Below, in pieces: positions 51,301 to 54,690 of a DNA stretch of 64,000 bases; within the stretch, counting starts at the first letter, position 1; every line of letters begins with the position of its first letter. Source of the stretch: Tubulanus polymorphus (Eukaryota; Nemertea; Palaeonemertea; Tubulaniformes; Tubulanidae); contig NC_134032.1 of NCBI RefSeq assembly GCF_964204645.1, positions 9,542,275 through 9,606,274 of the forward strand, written 5' to 3'. The position numbers and the translations under genes are program-made. The notes beneath the pieces were generated by a model. It did no database searches. It saw only the letters and a list, made by a program, of their open reading frames with translations, and had not been told where the DNA came from.

Positions 51301-52533
51301 CCGGTTTCCTATTCGACTCATTTATACTTAAGGCAAATCAGCAGAAATATGTATACTTGTTGATCCAAATGCCAATTTCAATACCGTGTACATTTGAAAA
51401 TCATTTCCAAAATATACATAGTACATTTGGAAATCATTTCCAAGATGCACATATCGGATCGTCCCGAATATGCCGATATACTGCGTGGAGGGGGGGGGGG
51501 AGGGTCGTATTGAAAACACTCATATATTCGAAATAGAACATTACGTAATTGTTTTGGTATCTGTTGTTCGTGGACAGGTTTTGAAACTAGCGATGCAAAT
51601 GAAGGCGTCCAGGGCGACGGCGCCGGCCGCCAGTCTCTATCCGTTTTACGAGCGGAAGGAAATCGTCAAGACGTTCATCCTCGTCACAGATGAAGAGGAA
51701 AACACGCTCTTCAAAGGATACAGGTATACATAATAGAATTATTCTATGATGTTGGTCTCCATAGGACTGGCATATTTAGAATTGATGAAAAACCCGTTGA
51801 GTCATTTTCAAAAATAAGCAAGCGCAGTTTCATCAATTGTATGAAATGATATGAATACGACACCAGTTTGTTGATACATAGAACGTATATAGAACGCTCA
51901 TATATAGAACGATTCAAGCGGTATTTTCTCAATTCTATCGATTCTGCGTGAGTGTATTCTATGATATACGTTAAACTCTTAATTTGACCGGACTACTGTT
52001 CGAGCTCGCCTTGAACAATTTCTATCCTTAGGCAGTGGTCACTTAAATTGATGATTAGCAATGTTACAGAGGTGCCACAACCACAATCTTGTCTATTAGA
52101 ATACAAATTCCTTTTATAAAAAAGACTTGCAGATCATATTTCTTGCCTACGGAGGTGATGCACATGATGGCCGAAGAAGTTTTTTCGTTAAATGTATTCC
52201 GATTTCATTCTTTTCTTGACTAGATTTACGCCGCTATTCCAAAAGTACCACGTGGAGGTCTACCCTGCCAGACTTGTGCTGGTGTCGTTTCTCAATCAGA
52301 ACGCCGTCGGTCAAATGTACAGCGAACTGGAGCCGGAATTTAAACCGATTCAGTTCAAATTCGATTCGCGACGACCGGACCTGAATAAATTGGGGAACAT
52401 GTTCGGACTACTGGCATCGTTCACGGAGGGTTTCGAGCAACGTTTGGCGCTGATCGAGGAGAAAATATGCGGCGACGGCGACGTAGGGAGAGCCGGGTAT
52501 GCGGCAGTTTTCAAACGGAAAGACCTTGTGTAG
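24342..52533 (+). CDS. VWA-domain protein of unknown family, 8 exons, with a 23-kb intron
   Basis: Exons: 24342-24504, 25285-25640, 26270-26416, 26748-26974, 50275-50463, 50686-50899, 51578-51723, 52224-52533, giving 583 residues. Phase agrees across every junction, including TG|G (Trp) over the 23-kb intron. Residues 1-360 are mostly helical and unfamiliar (WVREFSKAELEFIALHFP; APFIEDLVAIADD). From about 380 a von Willebrand A domain begins with the MIDAS motif DASAS (386-390) and has TDEEEN (469-474) as the second metal site. The layout, helical region then MIDAS-type VWA, recalls Ro60/TROVE proteins, but I cannot place it there. The exon 2 start is the least certain. Exon 5 seems to end at a GC donor (AG|GCATGT), the only choice that keeps phase. 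No signal peptide is seen. Confidence 0.8.
25925..26165 (+). mobile_element. tRNA-derived SINE, second copy
   Basis: A-box CTTAGCTCAGTGAGGACG, B-box GGGTTCGCGTCGG and body CATAGGCCGTCCCGTCGTGA then CCAATAGGGTTAGTCTTGGC match the inverted copy at 19545-19741. A short hairpin (CAATCATCTCAAGATTGAGA) near 26098 is specific to this copy. It lies in the second intron of the VWA gene. Confidence 0.72.
27195..27390. repeat. GGT/GAT trinucleotide repeat tract
   Basis: An imperfect run of GGTGAT, GATGGT and related triplets inside the long VWA intron. It produces artificial Gly-Asp and Val/Met-rich frames on the plus strand and an Ile/Thr-rich frame on the minus strand; I treat none as genes. Confidence 0.7.
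27689..28818 (+). pseudogene. Broken polytopic membrane transporter (MFS-like)
   Basis: Pieces of a multi-span membrane protein appear in succession in different frames without introns. From Met 27689 comes a hydrophilic acidic N-terminus (VDLVEKDEKVVGNAEYG); then, in another frame from about 27930, a helix with SSGTLLPVLSELQDGFRN and a short loop to GMVLGSVFLWW; then 28105-28415 with several helices (YPFSLLGSLGFILNAGSTMV, LLIPFCVLLILIVICAFF); and after stops 28570-28818 (WVYLIIYCLITAISFVAYPF). At least three frame changes or stops break it. Helix spacing and the glycine-rich loop suggest the major facilitator superfamily, but I cannot name the subfamily. Intronless and broken, it may be a retrocopy inserted in the long VWA intron. 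Confidence 0.5.
29190..29560 (+). pseudogene. Decayed GPCR copy (3' half)
   Basis: The DNA aligns by eye with helix 5-7 of the intact receptor at 44376: TGGCTTAAAACCGTTTCAAC, then ATTTTCTACGGTCTTGATCG with GTAGTCAGTTCGACAGACGA correspond to 44985-45140 of the intact gene. Frames are broken throughout. It is the most degraded member of the receptor cluster. Confidence 0.55.
29795..30039 (+). pseudogene. GPCR pseudogene, 5' part, cut by the Maverick-like element
   Basis: Upstream and N-terminal sequence of a receptor of the 44-50 kb family: GTCACGTGTTTCAATCTCGT and GTTTGGTACGCGTTCAATGT match 44480-44540 in the intact copy. It ends exactly at GTTTACATC, at codon ~55, where the element begins. 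The 3' remnant is at 43549-43669 on the other side of the element. Confidence 0.75.
30040..30343. repeat. Left terminal inverted repeat, containing a 268-bp palindrome
   Basis: Within this repeat, 30040-30164 and 30184-30307 are near-perfect inverted copies (AGTAATAGGGGTAATAGGCT to AATAGG/CCCCTATTACT), separated by the 16-base loop TTCTCACACGCTCGAA. The inner 36 bp (CTTAAAATATTCATATAAAT onward) is also shared with the right end. Confidence 0.85.
30404..31014 (-). pseudogene. A32/FtsK-HerA-like genome-packaging ATPase, frameshifted
   Basis: In Mavericks and related viruses this ATPase drives DNA into the capsid. The first 124 codons (31014 down to about 30645) hold a Walker A motif (GVTNCGKTHF, residues 17-26) and Walker B (TLFIIDDC, about 92-99). 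Right after AFSG the frame is lost; the neighbouring frame continues with WVLNQKYNSIVKDFRENI, the arginine-finger/sensor region typical of the family, down to a stop at 30404. So a one-base change near 30645 separates the two parts. The start codon lies in TAAATG and overlaps the 3' end of the integrase gene by 8 bases. Total length of about 200 codons is normal for Maverick ATPases. Confidence 0.85.
31007..32092 (-). CDS. Retroviral-type DDE integrase with C-terminal chromodomain
   Basis: Catalyses insertion of the element into host DNA. The 361-residue frame is intact. The rve-type core has the acidic triad D79 (WQADLID), D139 (IQFDEGKEF) and E173 (SIIERFNK), preceded by a helical N-terminal region. 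The C-terminal 45 residues (about 317-361: EYKIEKVLK, YSLVKYKGYDDKFNEWI) form a chromodomain, found in many Maverick and Ty3-type integrases and thought to bind modified histones and guide target choice. No reverse transcriptase is near, which excludes a retroelement. Unlike most genes here the start lies in ATAAGATG, not TAAATG. It overlaps the ATPase gene downstream. Confidence 0.95.
   Translation of the reverse strand: MKKEQYLRDLYYNPESEVSYSNVSELWNKIKSDNENIKYSELKSWLQNQPTYQIHKKMDKTYLTRKVMVSYIDQQWQADLIDMKNLEEYNKGYFWILNVIDIFSRYAWSIPIKNKTGIEVTNAFKSIFKEAIPDKIQFDEGKEFYNKHFKKLLSDNDVKYFSTHSDKKASIIERFNKTLKTRMWKYFTANETYKYIDVLDDLVKGYNNSKHSSINMKPIQARKEDNSEIVWNNLYGAFVTHDFGEPKFKIRQHVRISKYRKTFYKGYTPNFTEEIFKIKKIILTKPFVYKLEDLKDEEILGYFYEQELSLVPNPDEIEYKIEKVLKTKTLKGKKYSLVKYKGYDDKFNEWILSSKIKRINE
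32099..32500 (-). CDS. Small basic membrane protein of the element, unknown function
   Basis: 133 residues. The first 40 are very basic (KQIKWARELGKRSSELKKAK), then an Asn/Ser-rich stretch, one membrane helix around residues 70-90 (LYITIGLVTVIILSGVIYKY) and a hydrophilic tail. The basic Lys/Arg block could bind nucleic acid. The start is in TAAATG, 8 bases from the end of the gene upstream (they overlap slightly), and the stop is 6 bases before the integrase gene. I recognise no family; a virion or membrane role is only a guess. Confidence 0.75.
   Translation of the reverse strand: MSDGVKKKARSEKQIKWARELGKRSSELKKAKKKKLTDINESQKLSDIDSNNNPSNSSNAGSNYKLYITIGLVTVIILSGVIYKYKYKSDYNNNDSNDNRKLSYPCTDSKPIIPEKKSNHKVIETKSKLLLMD
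32493..33095 (-). CDS. Element protein of unknown function, 200 aa
   Basis: Mostly helical and hydrophilic, with CKHHLELLIAGGKSKEFL near residues 47-64, a helical middle (DKVIKYFKIYEEARLAKIND) and a single hydrophobic helix near residues 140-162 (FQLGSVMTLISTGVITF). The C-terminus is charged and disordered-looking. The start is TAAATG. It overlaps the next gene by 8 bases, as in compact viral genomes. No family recognised. Confidence 0.75.
   Translation of the reverse strand: MSKKSNKNSIDIEKTLDDLGISDNKDTVVSNSIQVNNNIDYEYYLTCKHHLELLIAGGKSKEFLNRIITFQELDSMKPDKVIKYFKIYEEARLAKINDSISNGIVKCYSKLFNQLIPIDDENKLYSDLKNDYLVMTELQKWVGYASFQLGSVMTLISTGVITFSNIKPMEYKSGKNETDVLQPNVETENESEQKLTKINE
33386..34063 (-). 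CDS. HNH-type endonuclease-like protein with N-terminal zinc-binding Cys cluster
   Basis: 225 residues. Residues about 23-58 have paired cysteines (CSKCELD and CCKTC), a treble-clef or ribbon zinc site. Around 145-185 the HNH signature appears: YYHIDHVLPISKF, then WGWKNLRPLEKKENIIKSNK, i.e. the D-H pair, the central Asn-containing NLRPL segment and the final N/K-rich helix. Such nucleases are common in phages and some virus-like elements, where they nick or cut DNA for packaging, homing or replication. It stands apart, with gaps of more than 250 bp on both sides, which fits an acquired gene. The start is in TAAATG. The frame is intact. Confidence 0.75.
   Translation of the reverse strand: MEPEQPQTINITNNTGVISIYYKKCSKCELDKLALTEFSKRKISKDGFQYCCKTCTKLYTKQYREDNIEHYNYYMAEYMRERYQTDLNFRLKQCLRSRLTQLFNKETHSETLSNVLGCSDEFLKSWIIFQFDDKMNIDNYGDYYHIDHVLPISKFNMNDEYNKKLIWGWKNLRPLEKKENIIKSNKLDLQLYLEQLTKAKKFIDQWNNNPNNEQYVEEFDIKDPK
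34130..34210. repeat. Short tandem repeats in the element (GATACCCTA units)
   Basis: TTAGATACCCTA and ATACCTGATACCCTA units repeat about six times in the gap upstream of the HNH gene. Such direct repeats could be a protein-binding array, or just slippage. Nothing else is seen in 34064-34393. Confidence 0.7.
34394..35197 (-). CDS. Acidic element protein of unknown function, 267 aa
   Basis: The first 70 residues are acidic and disordered-looking (LDPLDEPGISDEQPPDFDET), followed by coiled-coil-like charged helices. There is no membrane segment. The C-terminal third is rich in Ser/Thr/Lys and then helical (KAIREIISIRNASDKIAHDK). The start is in TAAATG. It follows the 462-residue gene by 16 bases, so both are probably in the same late-type transcription unit. 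I recognise no family; a scaffold or internal virion role is possible but unsupported. Confidence 0.75.
   Translation of the reverse strand: MDVEGGEGFPLDPLDEPGISDEQPPDFDETSFNDGNDPEYNNNLNMPDYIKNAESQLDPENLDPYLVKEDLDNENKIAKLEDLIKKSKLNINDEDVGPLADQLIFLDNGKCYYHLKDDYYIAITHKNNKNKILTKSTLSDLDPDRIRRISNINDIEEYLTQTEMNKNREVFKQRINELFEIIKKKSETETTSEQNITSTNSKLKSNKVPIEKLLPNGLLDATDQELEDLDIFSDKAIREIISIRNASDKIAHDKSIRDFKIRTLGKE
35214..36602 (-). CDS. Large element protein, 462 aa, with C-terminal membrane anchor; structural candidate
   Basis: The second-longest intact frame of the element. The N-terminal 400 residues are soluble-looking, with a Cys-containing stretch (FAVYCAKTGCGISWNDHL, near 92-109), CALPGSRYFKEL and GPNLLIISNDLVLKMGNIIG; the last 20 residues are a hydrophobic helix (ALTCIGIVIGGILYFKF) right at the C-terminus, after an Asn/Lys/Asp-rich linker. 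A tail-anchored protein of this size in a virus-like element might be a structural or membrane-linked virion protein, but no jelly-roll motif is visible and I do not recognise the family. The start is in TATAAATG and is preceded by a T-run. Confidence 0.7.
   Translation of the reverse strand: MVDSFPKAFQYNKSIKYNIPAIDFNKDITYRNEVLDSLTNLEIYVTETNNFNAKMENIFHVYLINLKKLKDEKQWLLKSNMKYWQNQLDFAVYCAKTGCGISWNDHLNNSKYKLIQSLFRFHTYFQIRIILNELECALPGSRYFKELDNNINLSKFYKICNEFNIDINNSDFRTKIGTIRSLPCPKKVAEYCALPIPSNSFYNIYNNKLGYGKIETKDLETLNFNKLPKFYDHLKQENNNGCVYFILENSEGFTKSGIERINQSIRTYLICILGSQVETRSPIIGNLNTSFDTQKQFKVLFEDSIHNDKNRSIPENIIRYQNYLDKSHIRLNYCIGPNLLIISNDLVLKMGNIIGYNNLIKTATINNSFGLNDINKKIITAPKLMEGEKNKKHIQSTETKTNNIKLNNDSKIKDYNTSEDIKTDIIQHDIIKTNDDNKSHENTKLALTCIGIVIGGILYFKF
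36619..37054 (-). pseudogene. Small two-helix membrane protein, split by a frameshift
   Basis: A TAAATG start at 37054 opens a 45-codon frame (MEDKVDSIDIIPHDINK, then a Lys-rich end) that stops at 36917. The neighbouring frame 36619-36903 has no Met and begins in mid-protein with SGSVTISSVITFLAIF and GVLGLSSSVL, two membrane helices, then a Lys-rich charged tail. The break falls in an A-run near 36930, a usual place for a one-base slip, so I read both as one gene of about 140 codons. It might also be two genes, the second with a non-ATG start. Confidence 0.6.
37074..37496 (-). CDS. Small two-helix membrane protein of the element
   Basis: 140 residues: a hydrophobic N-terminal helix (IITIIGSAIVNTLAFTGGGY), a long charged amphipathic middle (NLALEKYNKAAEEYREKRQN, DFQSVDDAMSLYNAV) and a second hydrophobic helix near the C-terminus (WILGGTVIVIFVAYKF). 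The layout suggests both ends in a membrane with a helical hairpin between. The start is in GCTAAATAAATG behind eight T residues. Function unknown; neighbours of the same type suggest a membrane or virion module. Confidence 0.75.
   Translation of the reverse strand: MASAIITIIGSAIVNTLAFTGGGYLFKHIDQNSSLGEQRRHNLALEKYNKAAEEYREKRQNYMDYINKELYDLKISHRDFQSVDDAMSLYNAVTNKEKLHLYKPKLSDYYTPSKEQQKYEIIWILGGTVIVIFVAYKFTN
37494..37516 (-). promoter_or_regulatory. Late-promoter-like motif: T-run followed by TAAATG (best example)
   Basis: On the minus strand a run of eight T residues, a few bases, then TAAATAAATG including the start codon. The same layout precedes the genes starting at 31014, 32500, 33095, 34063, 35197, 36602, 37054, 37743, 38103 and 38864. 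It does not precede the genes starting at 32092, 39259 and 43309. Poxvirus late promoters have the same TAAATG initiator after a T-rich core. That these are promoters is inference. Confidence 0.5.
37522..37743 (-). CDS. Small hydrophobic element protein, 73 aa
   Basis: One hydrophobic segment in the first 25 residues (YNGALLSVGTVGYSMVLKKV) and a second weakly hydrophobic stretch (ILKLTLAVTLSNLTIDYL). The start is in TAAATG behind a T-run. It abuts the gene starting at 38103 with no gap. Unknown function. Confidence 0.7.
   Translation of the reverse strand: MSDNKWIITGLYNGALLSVGTVGYSMVLKKVFKMGSVNVDRFDINDILKLTLAVTLSNLTIDYLEKQKYIPPI
37744..38103 (-). CDS. Element protein of unknown function, 119 aa
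   Basis: A soluble, charged protein rich in Asp/Glu/Ile/Asn (FDFKREKEMKFNVNDVITHI near the start; DEDFIIDDIKKIIIEIYDNH near residue 80). No membrane segment and no recognised motif. The start is in TATAAATG. Its stop codon is immediately followed by the start of the next gene, so the two are tightly packed. Confidence 0.7.
   Translation of the reverse strand: MNITVGPSICFGFDFKREKEMKFNVNDVITHIKNIAFSNETTFEYETTIDKETLNVEKITNLIRESLRFYELDEDFIIDDIKKIIIEIYDNHKSSNEINVELIINKLTKYFDDSNFFDK
38120..38864 (-). pseudogene. Virion-protein-like gene (possible minor capsid/penton-type), frameshifted
   Basis: Two adjoining frames look like one protein of about 245 residues. The first (38466-38864, 132 codons) begins YRIFVDSRKLTNYKSHNLLV and has KPGLYNLESLAQEINRRA, a beta-rich pattern (DSR near the N-terminus, then GxYxxxxLxxxIN) that I associate with virion proteins of large DNA viruses and virus-like elements. 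The second (38120-38464) starts at an internal Met after LAK and holds NIIPFTHFYIYCNLIEP and a beta-rich end. The frames change just before that Met, near 38470, so a one-base loss or gain is likely. The start at 38864 is in TAAATG. The capsid assignment is tentative. Confidence 0.6.
38882..39259 (-). CDS. Small element protein, possible OB-fold/ssDNA-binding type
   Basis: 125 residues. After a charged N-terminus, alternating hydrophobic strands (KTYLITNIDTVTNNYGDKLV, IHLEYEGLKGNTYKFRTYLP) fit a small beta-barrel. In virus-like elements such small proteins beside the polymerase gene often bind single-stranded DNA, but I cannot confirm this. It lies 9 bases from the polymerase gene and, like it, lacks the TAAATG start context (TTTTATG), which suggests it is expressed with the replication gene rather than with the structural genes. 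The frame is intact. Confidence 0.6.
   Translation of the reverse strand: MEKKYVIKMESKQAHSENNKSFLDRIKDTTNVKSVDYKFKKLTELTIHKTYLITNIDTVTNNYGDKLVIHLEYEGLKGNTYKFRTYLPDRFHRLSSEDLEELCSGDFYFVYKGKNEKGYHEIDFE
39269..43309 (-). pseudogene. Protein-primed-type family B DNA polymerase, two in-frame stops
   Basis: Replicates the element. One frame of 1347 codons runs from 43309 to 39269 without a frameshift but is broken by in-frame TAA stops at 41333-41335 and 40175-40177. N-terminal region: C2H2 zinc fingers (CPTCNINI, CDTCNQSF, CRKCSHRF). Exonuclease: VIYGDFES near residue 484 and GYDAHLFI just before the first stop. Polymerase motif A is DANNLYGWAM (about 895), motif B is MNNAFYGKT (about 1070), and motif C is YFDTDSY (about 1170). 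The DANNLYGWAM form of motif A is characteristic of Maverick/Polinton and related protein-primed polymerases. The long N-terminal extension with zinc fingers is usual for them. The start context is TTAAAATG, not TAAATG. Apart from the two stops, all key residues are in place. Confidence 0.93.
43354..43549. repeat. Right terminal inverted repeat, outer part deleted
   Basis: 43354-43389 and 43390-43516 match, inverted, the inner part and inner palindrome arm of the left repeat; the 16-base loop (TTCGAGCGTGTGAGAA, 43517-43532) is the reverse complement of the left one, as expected for terminal inverted repeats. The outer arm is missing except for about 16 bases, after which GPCR sequence (CGAATACTGTACTCA) begins. 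Confidence 0.82.
43549..43669 (+). pseudogene. GPCR pseudogene, 3' part, cut by the Maverick-like element
   Basis: From CGAATACTGTACTC to the stop TGA this matches the last coding part (NTVL, then TNSAINFFIYIANLKSF) of the receptor at 44376, with about 75 bp missing before the helix 7 region. The stretch from ITNSAINFF to the stop is identical to that receptor. Together with 29795-30039 it forms one broken gene lacking codons of about 56-285. Confidence 0.78.
44376..45416 (+). CDS. Class A orphan GPCR, cluster member A
   Basis: An intronless 346-residue receptor. The N-terminus carries NHT and NST glycosylation sites. Seven helices follow, with LVPLCFSDSIF in helix 2, the helix 3 Cys (NEVTCKLGM), AVERSLAVLIPLRI as the DRY variant, FFVLNAPNTVLNLL in helix 6 and NSAINFFIYIANLKSF as the NPxxY region with helix 8. 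The length and motifs fit invertebrate lineage-expanded receptors with peptide or chemical ligands, not identifiable here. About 1.75 kb of DNA containing its upstream region is repeated before member B. The gene lies within the long VWA intron on the same strand. Confidence 0.9.
   Translation: MGNRRRFQKNHTGIESISLWKMTVTGTNSTDDVTSHEFQSRTWQNVVWYAFNVYIYFWMVTGVTGGLLSIVVLFRLRRTLDACTFQYLVPLCFSDSIFVITYSLKSLERIRIVTGNSHDQYVFYAVNEVTCKLGMVLINFGIKSSSWILLCFAVERSLAVLIPLRIRRLVTRVRRRNLIISVLLYYAVTEGAQGITFHVKTLGHGLKNCQTNTVSEIMTRIIIIYSFLTMTIIPWISLIFSTVVISIQFTRRDVQFKNTNISEQERRCVRNLICIIVAFFVLNAPNTVLNLLDYTSEKLGHLPRQIEHLMHLIGGVLMITNSAINFFIYIANLKSFRDELVRIVKL
46124..47173 (+). CDS. Class A orphan GPCR, cluster member B
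   Basis: 349 residues, intronless and closely related to member A, with the same N-terminus (MGNRRRFQKNHTGIESISLW), AVERSLAVLIPLHI at the helix 3 end and NSAVNFFIYIVNLKSF at helix 7. It differs in helix 2 (FCDSIFVITFSLKSL), in the second extracellular loop (GYTNHVKTIGHGLKNC) and in a basic C-terminus RRK where A ends KL. The changes keep the frame, as expected for a functional gene. The downstream 200 bp is shared with member C, not with A. Confidence 0.9.
   Translation: MGNRRRFQKNHTGIESISLWNMTVTGTNSTDDVTSHVFQSRTWQNVVWYAFNVYIYFWMVTGVAGGLLSIVVLFRLRYTLDACTFQYLVPLCFCDSIFVITFSLKSLERIHIVTGNSRGQYVFYAVNEVTCKLGMALINFGIKSSSWILLCFAVERSLAVLIPLHIGRLVTRARRRNLVISVLFYYALTEGAQGYTNHVKTIGHGLKNCQINTVSEIMTRIILIYSFLTMTILPWIGLIFSTVVISIQFTRRDVQFKNTNISDQERRCVRNLICIIVAFFVLNAPNTVHILVAYTSDKLKHLLPQIRHLITLIGTVLMITNSAVNFFIYIVNLKSFREELVRVVKLRRK
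47407..47485 (-). repeat. tRNA-like sequence, copy 1
   Basis: On the minus strand: CACTAGCTCTTTCGGTCTTC, a CTTGC...GCAAG stem, then CCCGGGTTCGATTCCCGG, a perfect T-arm. The acceptor halves (GCACTAG and TGAGTGC) pair imperfectly and the anticodon loop appears to have nine bases, so I doubt it is a functional tRNA. Its twin is at 50002-50079, in the matching position of the duplicated block. Confidence 0.5.
47685..47863 (+). pseudogene. Duplicated, frameshifted copy of VWA exon 5
   Basis: Matches exon 5 of the VWA gene at 50275 (NYEELRCEGLD, IKSRLRAGEKI), including the splice acceptor GCAG, but has an inserted T near 47760 and later differences. Splicing it in would break the frame. It was duplicated together with the tRNA-like sequence and the receptor's 3' flank. 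Confidence 0.85.
48699..49685 (+). CDS. Class A orphan GPCR, cluster member C (mosaic)
   Basis: 328 residues from the first ATG at 48699 (MTVTRTNSTDDVTS). The longer N-terminus of A and B has lost its Met and upstream frame. Glycosylation site NST is kept. From about 48776 to 49330 the DNA is almost identical to member A (one difference in some 540 bases up to 49320), whereas the 3' part (DKLKHLLPQIKHLI, NSAVNFFIYIVNLKSFR, RRK end) is like member B. Helix motifs are AVERSLAVLIPLRI and NAPNTVLSLVNY. It is intact and probably functional. The mosaic points to gene conversion. Confidence 0.88.
   Translation: MTVTRTNSTDDVTSYVFQSRTWQNGVWYAFNVYIYFWMVTGVTGGLLSIVVLFRLRRTLDACTFQYLVPLCFSDSIFVMTYSLKSLERIRIVTGNSHDQYVFYAVNEVTCKLGMVLINFGIKSSSWILLCFAVERSLAVLIPLRIRRLVTRVRRRNLIISVLLYYAVTEGAQGITFHVKTLGHGLKNCQTNTVSEIMTRIIIIYSFLTMTIIPWIGLIFSTVVISIQFTKRDVQFKNTNISEQERRCVRNLICIIVAFFVLNAPNTVLSLVNYTSDKLKHLLPQIKHLINLIGAVFMITNSAVNFFIYIVNLKSFRDDLVRVVKLRRK
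50002..50079 (-). repeat. tRNA-like sequence, copy 2
   Basis: Same as the copy at 47407: CTTTCGGCCTTCTGGTTAG for the D-arm region, TTGCTTTCTACGTGCAA for the anticodon hairpin and CCCGGGTTCGATTCCCGG for the T-arm. The anticodon loop is again too long. It lies about 200 bp upstream of VWA exon 5. Confidence 0.5.
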
Positions 52534-52775
52534 ATCTGCCGCAGCCTATATTGAGCCGGTCCGAACTATCTATGCAGGATGTAAAACACTGAACTCTAAG
52601 ATGCTTATGGTCTGTTTTAGCGATGTATGCGCCTAATCCCCCAAATATTACTTGACTGATCCAAATCCTTTCAAATTCGGGGCTTGATGCAACAGAAAAA
52701 TGGATATGTATCAAAAGATTCGTGTACGTTTGTACCAACTGTTATGAAAAATTCGCTCAATGCTTCGACCATCTG

Positions 52776-54541
52776 TAATAAACCATTTTACAGTTGCTAG
52801 CCGCCATTTTGTTAGGGTACTTTTGTCCCGTATTGTTGGGTCATTTTTTTCTCTTTTTTAAAACTATCCGTGATGTGTGTTGTATCATATTTCATCTGTC
52901 CATGGATGGATTTTGACAACTTCAGCAACATTCAAACCGCATAAATCTCTAGTTTTCAGTTATGTAAAAATCATTTCTCAAATTTACAACAATGCGACAT
53001 GAGAGCGATATAAAAATCGGTGGTCAGTTTTTGCCGTGCGCATAGAAATCCAGGGTACTGAACTTTGAAGTTCGTTATTTTCAGAAATAATTTTCTAAAA
53101 AATCCAAACATTTCAAGCACTGTGCGCATAAACACCCCCTTTCAGGTGAATTTTGAAATTTTAAGATATCTTGCCTAGTTTTTTTCCTATGGCACTTTAA
53201 CTGCAGCGCGTGTATTGTCATTCCGAGATTTGGCGCTGTTTTCTTTGCGTGTATTTCAGTATATGGGTGTTATTTCTTCATTTTCACTACACTTGTCTCT
53301 ACGGAAAATGGTTTTAATTGTTGGTACGAGTATCAGGTTTAAATATTACGGCATTAATACTGTATTCCGTTCTCCGGCGCTAGTTCGTAATGGCTGTAAT
53401 GGTAGCCGCTTTTACGGCAGGCAGAGGCTTACGTACATGCACCCAAGAAAACCCAAAATATCACTCTTTTGTTGTAAATGCAATCCACACACTTCTTGCG
53501 TTTTTGTGATGGTAGATGTCACTTTTTACTTTTTATCACGTGCGTATGACATTCGAACTTGATACTTGATATTTCACCACCAAAACAAGAAAACGTTTTC
53601 CTATATTTTCTTCCCAATCTAATCAATCTTGAGTGTACTCATAGAAAGTATTCATAGAAAGTAGCTGAATATTTGCCCCACCCCATTTGTCCAGCTTTTT
53701 GACCACTTCTCCATCCATCTAATTTCAGTAGATTTTTATGTAAATTTATTGATAGACTACTGATTTAAATGGTCATCATACTCGATTTTGAGTGTTATAT
53801 TTCTTTTCTTCTTCCATCTCAATATAGGCCCATATATTCTCTTCCCGCGCGCAACTTCGAATGCGTGATCAAAATGCCGCTCAGTCTCGCTGCTAAAACT
53901 GGTCAGAAAAATCCCTTAAACCCCAACATCTCTAATGTCTTCGACCTATTATATTGCATAAACGACGTGATATTTAAACCTGATACTCGTACCAACAATT
54001 AAAACCATTTTCCGTAGAGACAAGTGTAGTTAAAATGAAGAAATAACACCCATATACTGAAATACACGCAATGAAAACAGCGCCGAATCTCGGAATGACA
54101 ATACACGCGCTGCAGTTAAAGAGCCATAGGAAAAAAACTAGGCAAGATATCTTAAAATTTCAAAGTTCACCTGAAAGGGGGCGTTTATGCGCACAGTTCT
54201 TGAAATGTTTGGATTTTTTAGAAAATTATTTCTGAAAAAAACGAACTTCAAAGTTCAGTACCCTGGATTTCTATGCGCACGGCAAAAACTGACCACCGAT
54301 TTTTATATCGCTCTCATGTCGCATTGTTGCAAATTTGAGAAATGATTTTTACATAACTGAAAACTAGAGATTCACGCGGTTTGAATGTTGCTGAAGTTGT
54401 CAAAATCCATCCATGGACAGATGAAATATGATACAATACACATCACGGATAGTTTTTAAAAAAGAGAAAAAAATGACCCAACAATACGGGGCAAAAGTAC
54501 CCTAACAAAATGGCGGCTAGCAACTGTAAAATGGTTTATTA
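52776..54541. mobile_element. Foldback DNA transposon with 571-bp terminal inverted repeats
   Basis: Left arm 52776-53346 and right arm 53971-54541 are inverted copies of exactly equal length with only scattered mismatches. The ends are TAATAAACCATTTTACAGTT and AACTGTAAAATGGTTTATTA, so a TA target duplication (Tc1/mariner-like) is possible. The 624-bp middle has an open frame of 77 codons (53769-54002) with no recognisable motif and no transposase, so it moves, if at all, with help. It lies just after the last VWA exon. Confidence 0.85.
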
Positions 54542-54690
54542 TCAGGTACCATTTCCAACACCTTTAACTTGTATTACGCCCTAATTTCAGAGCTCTAATC
54601 TAAAGTTTATTGGAAATAAAGTTTGTAAAAGTAAAGTTATGTAAAGTTTAATTTCACTAAGAGAGATTGATCGAGTAAATGTCGACCCCA

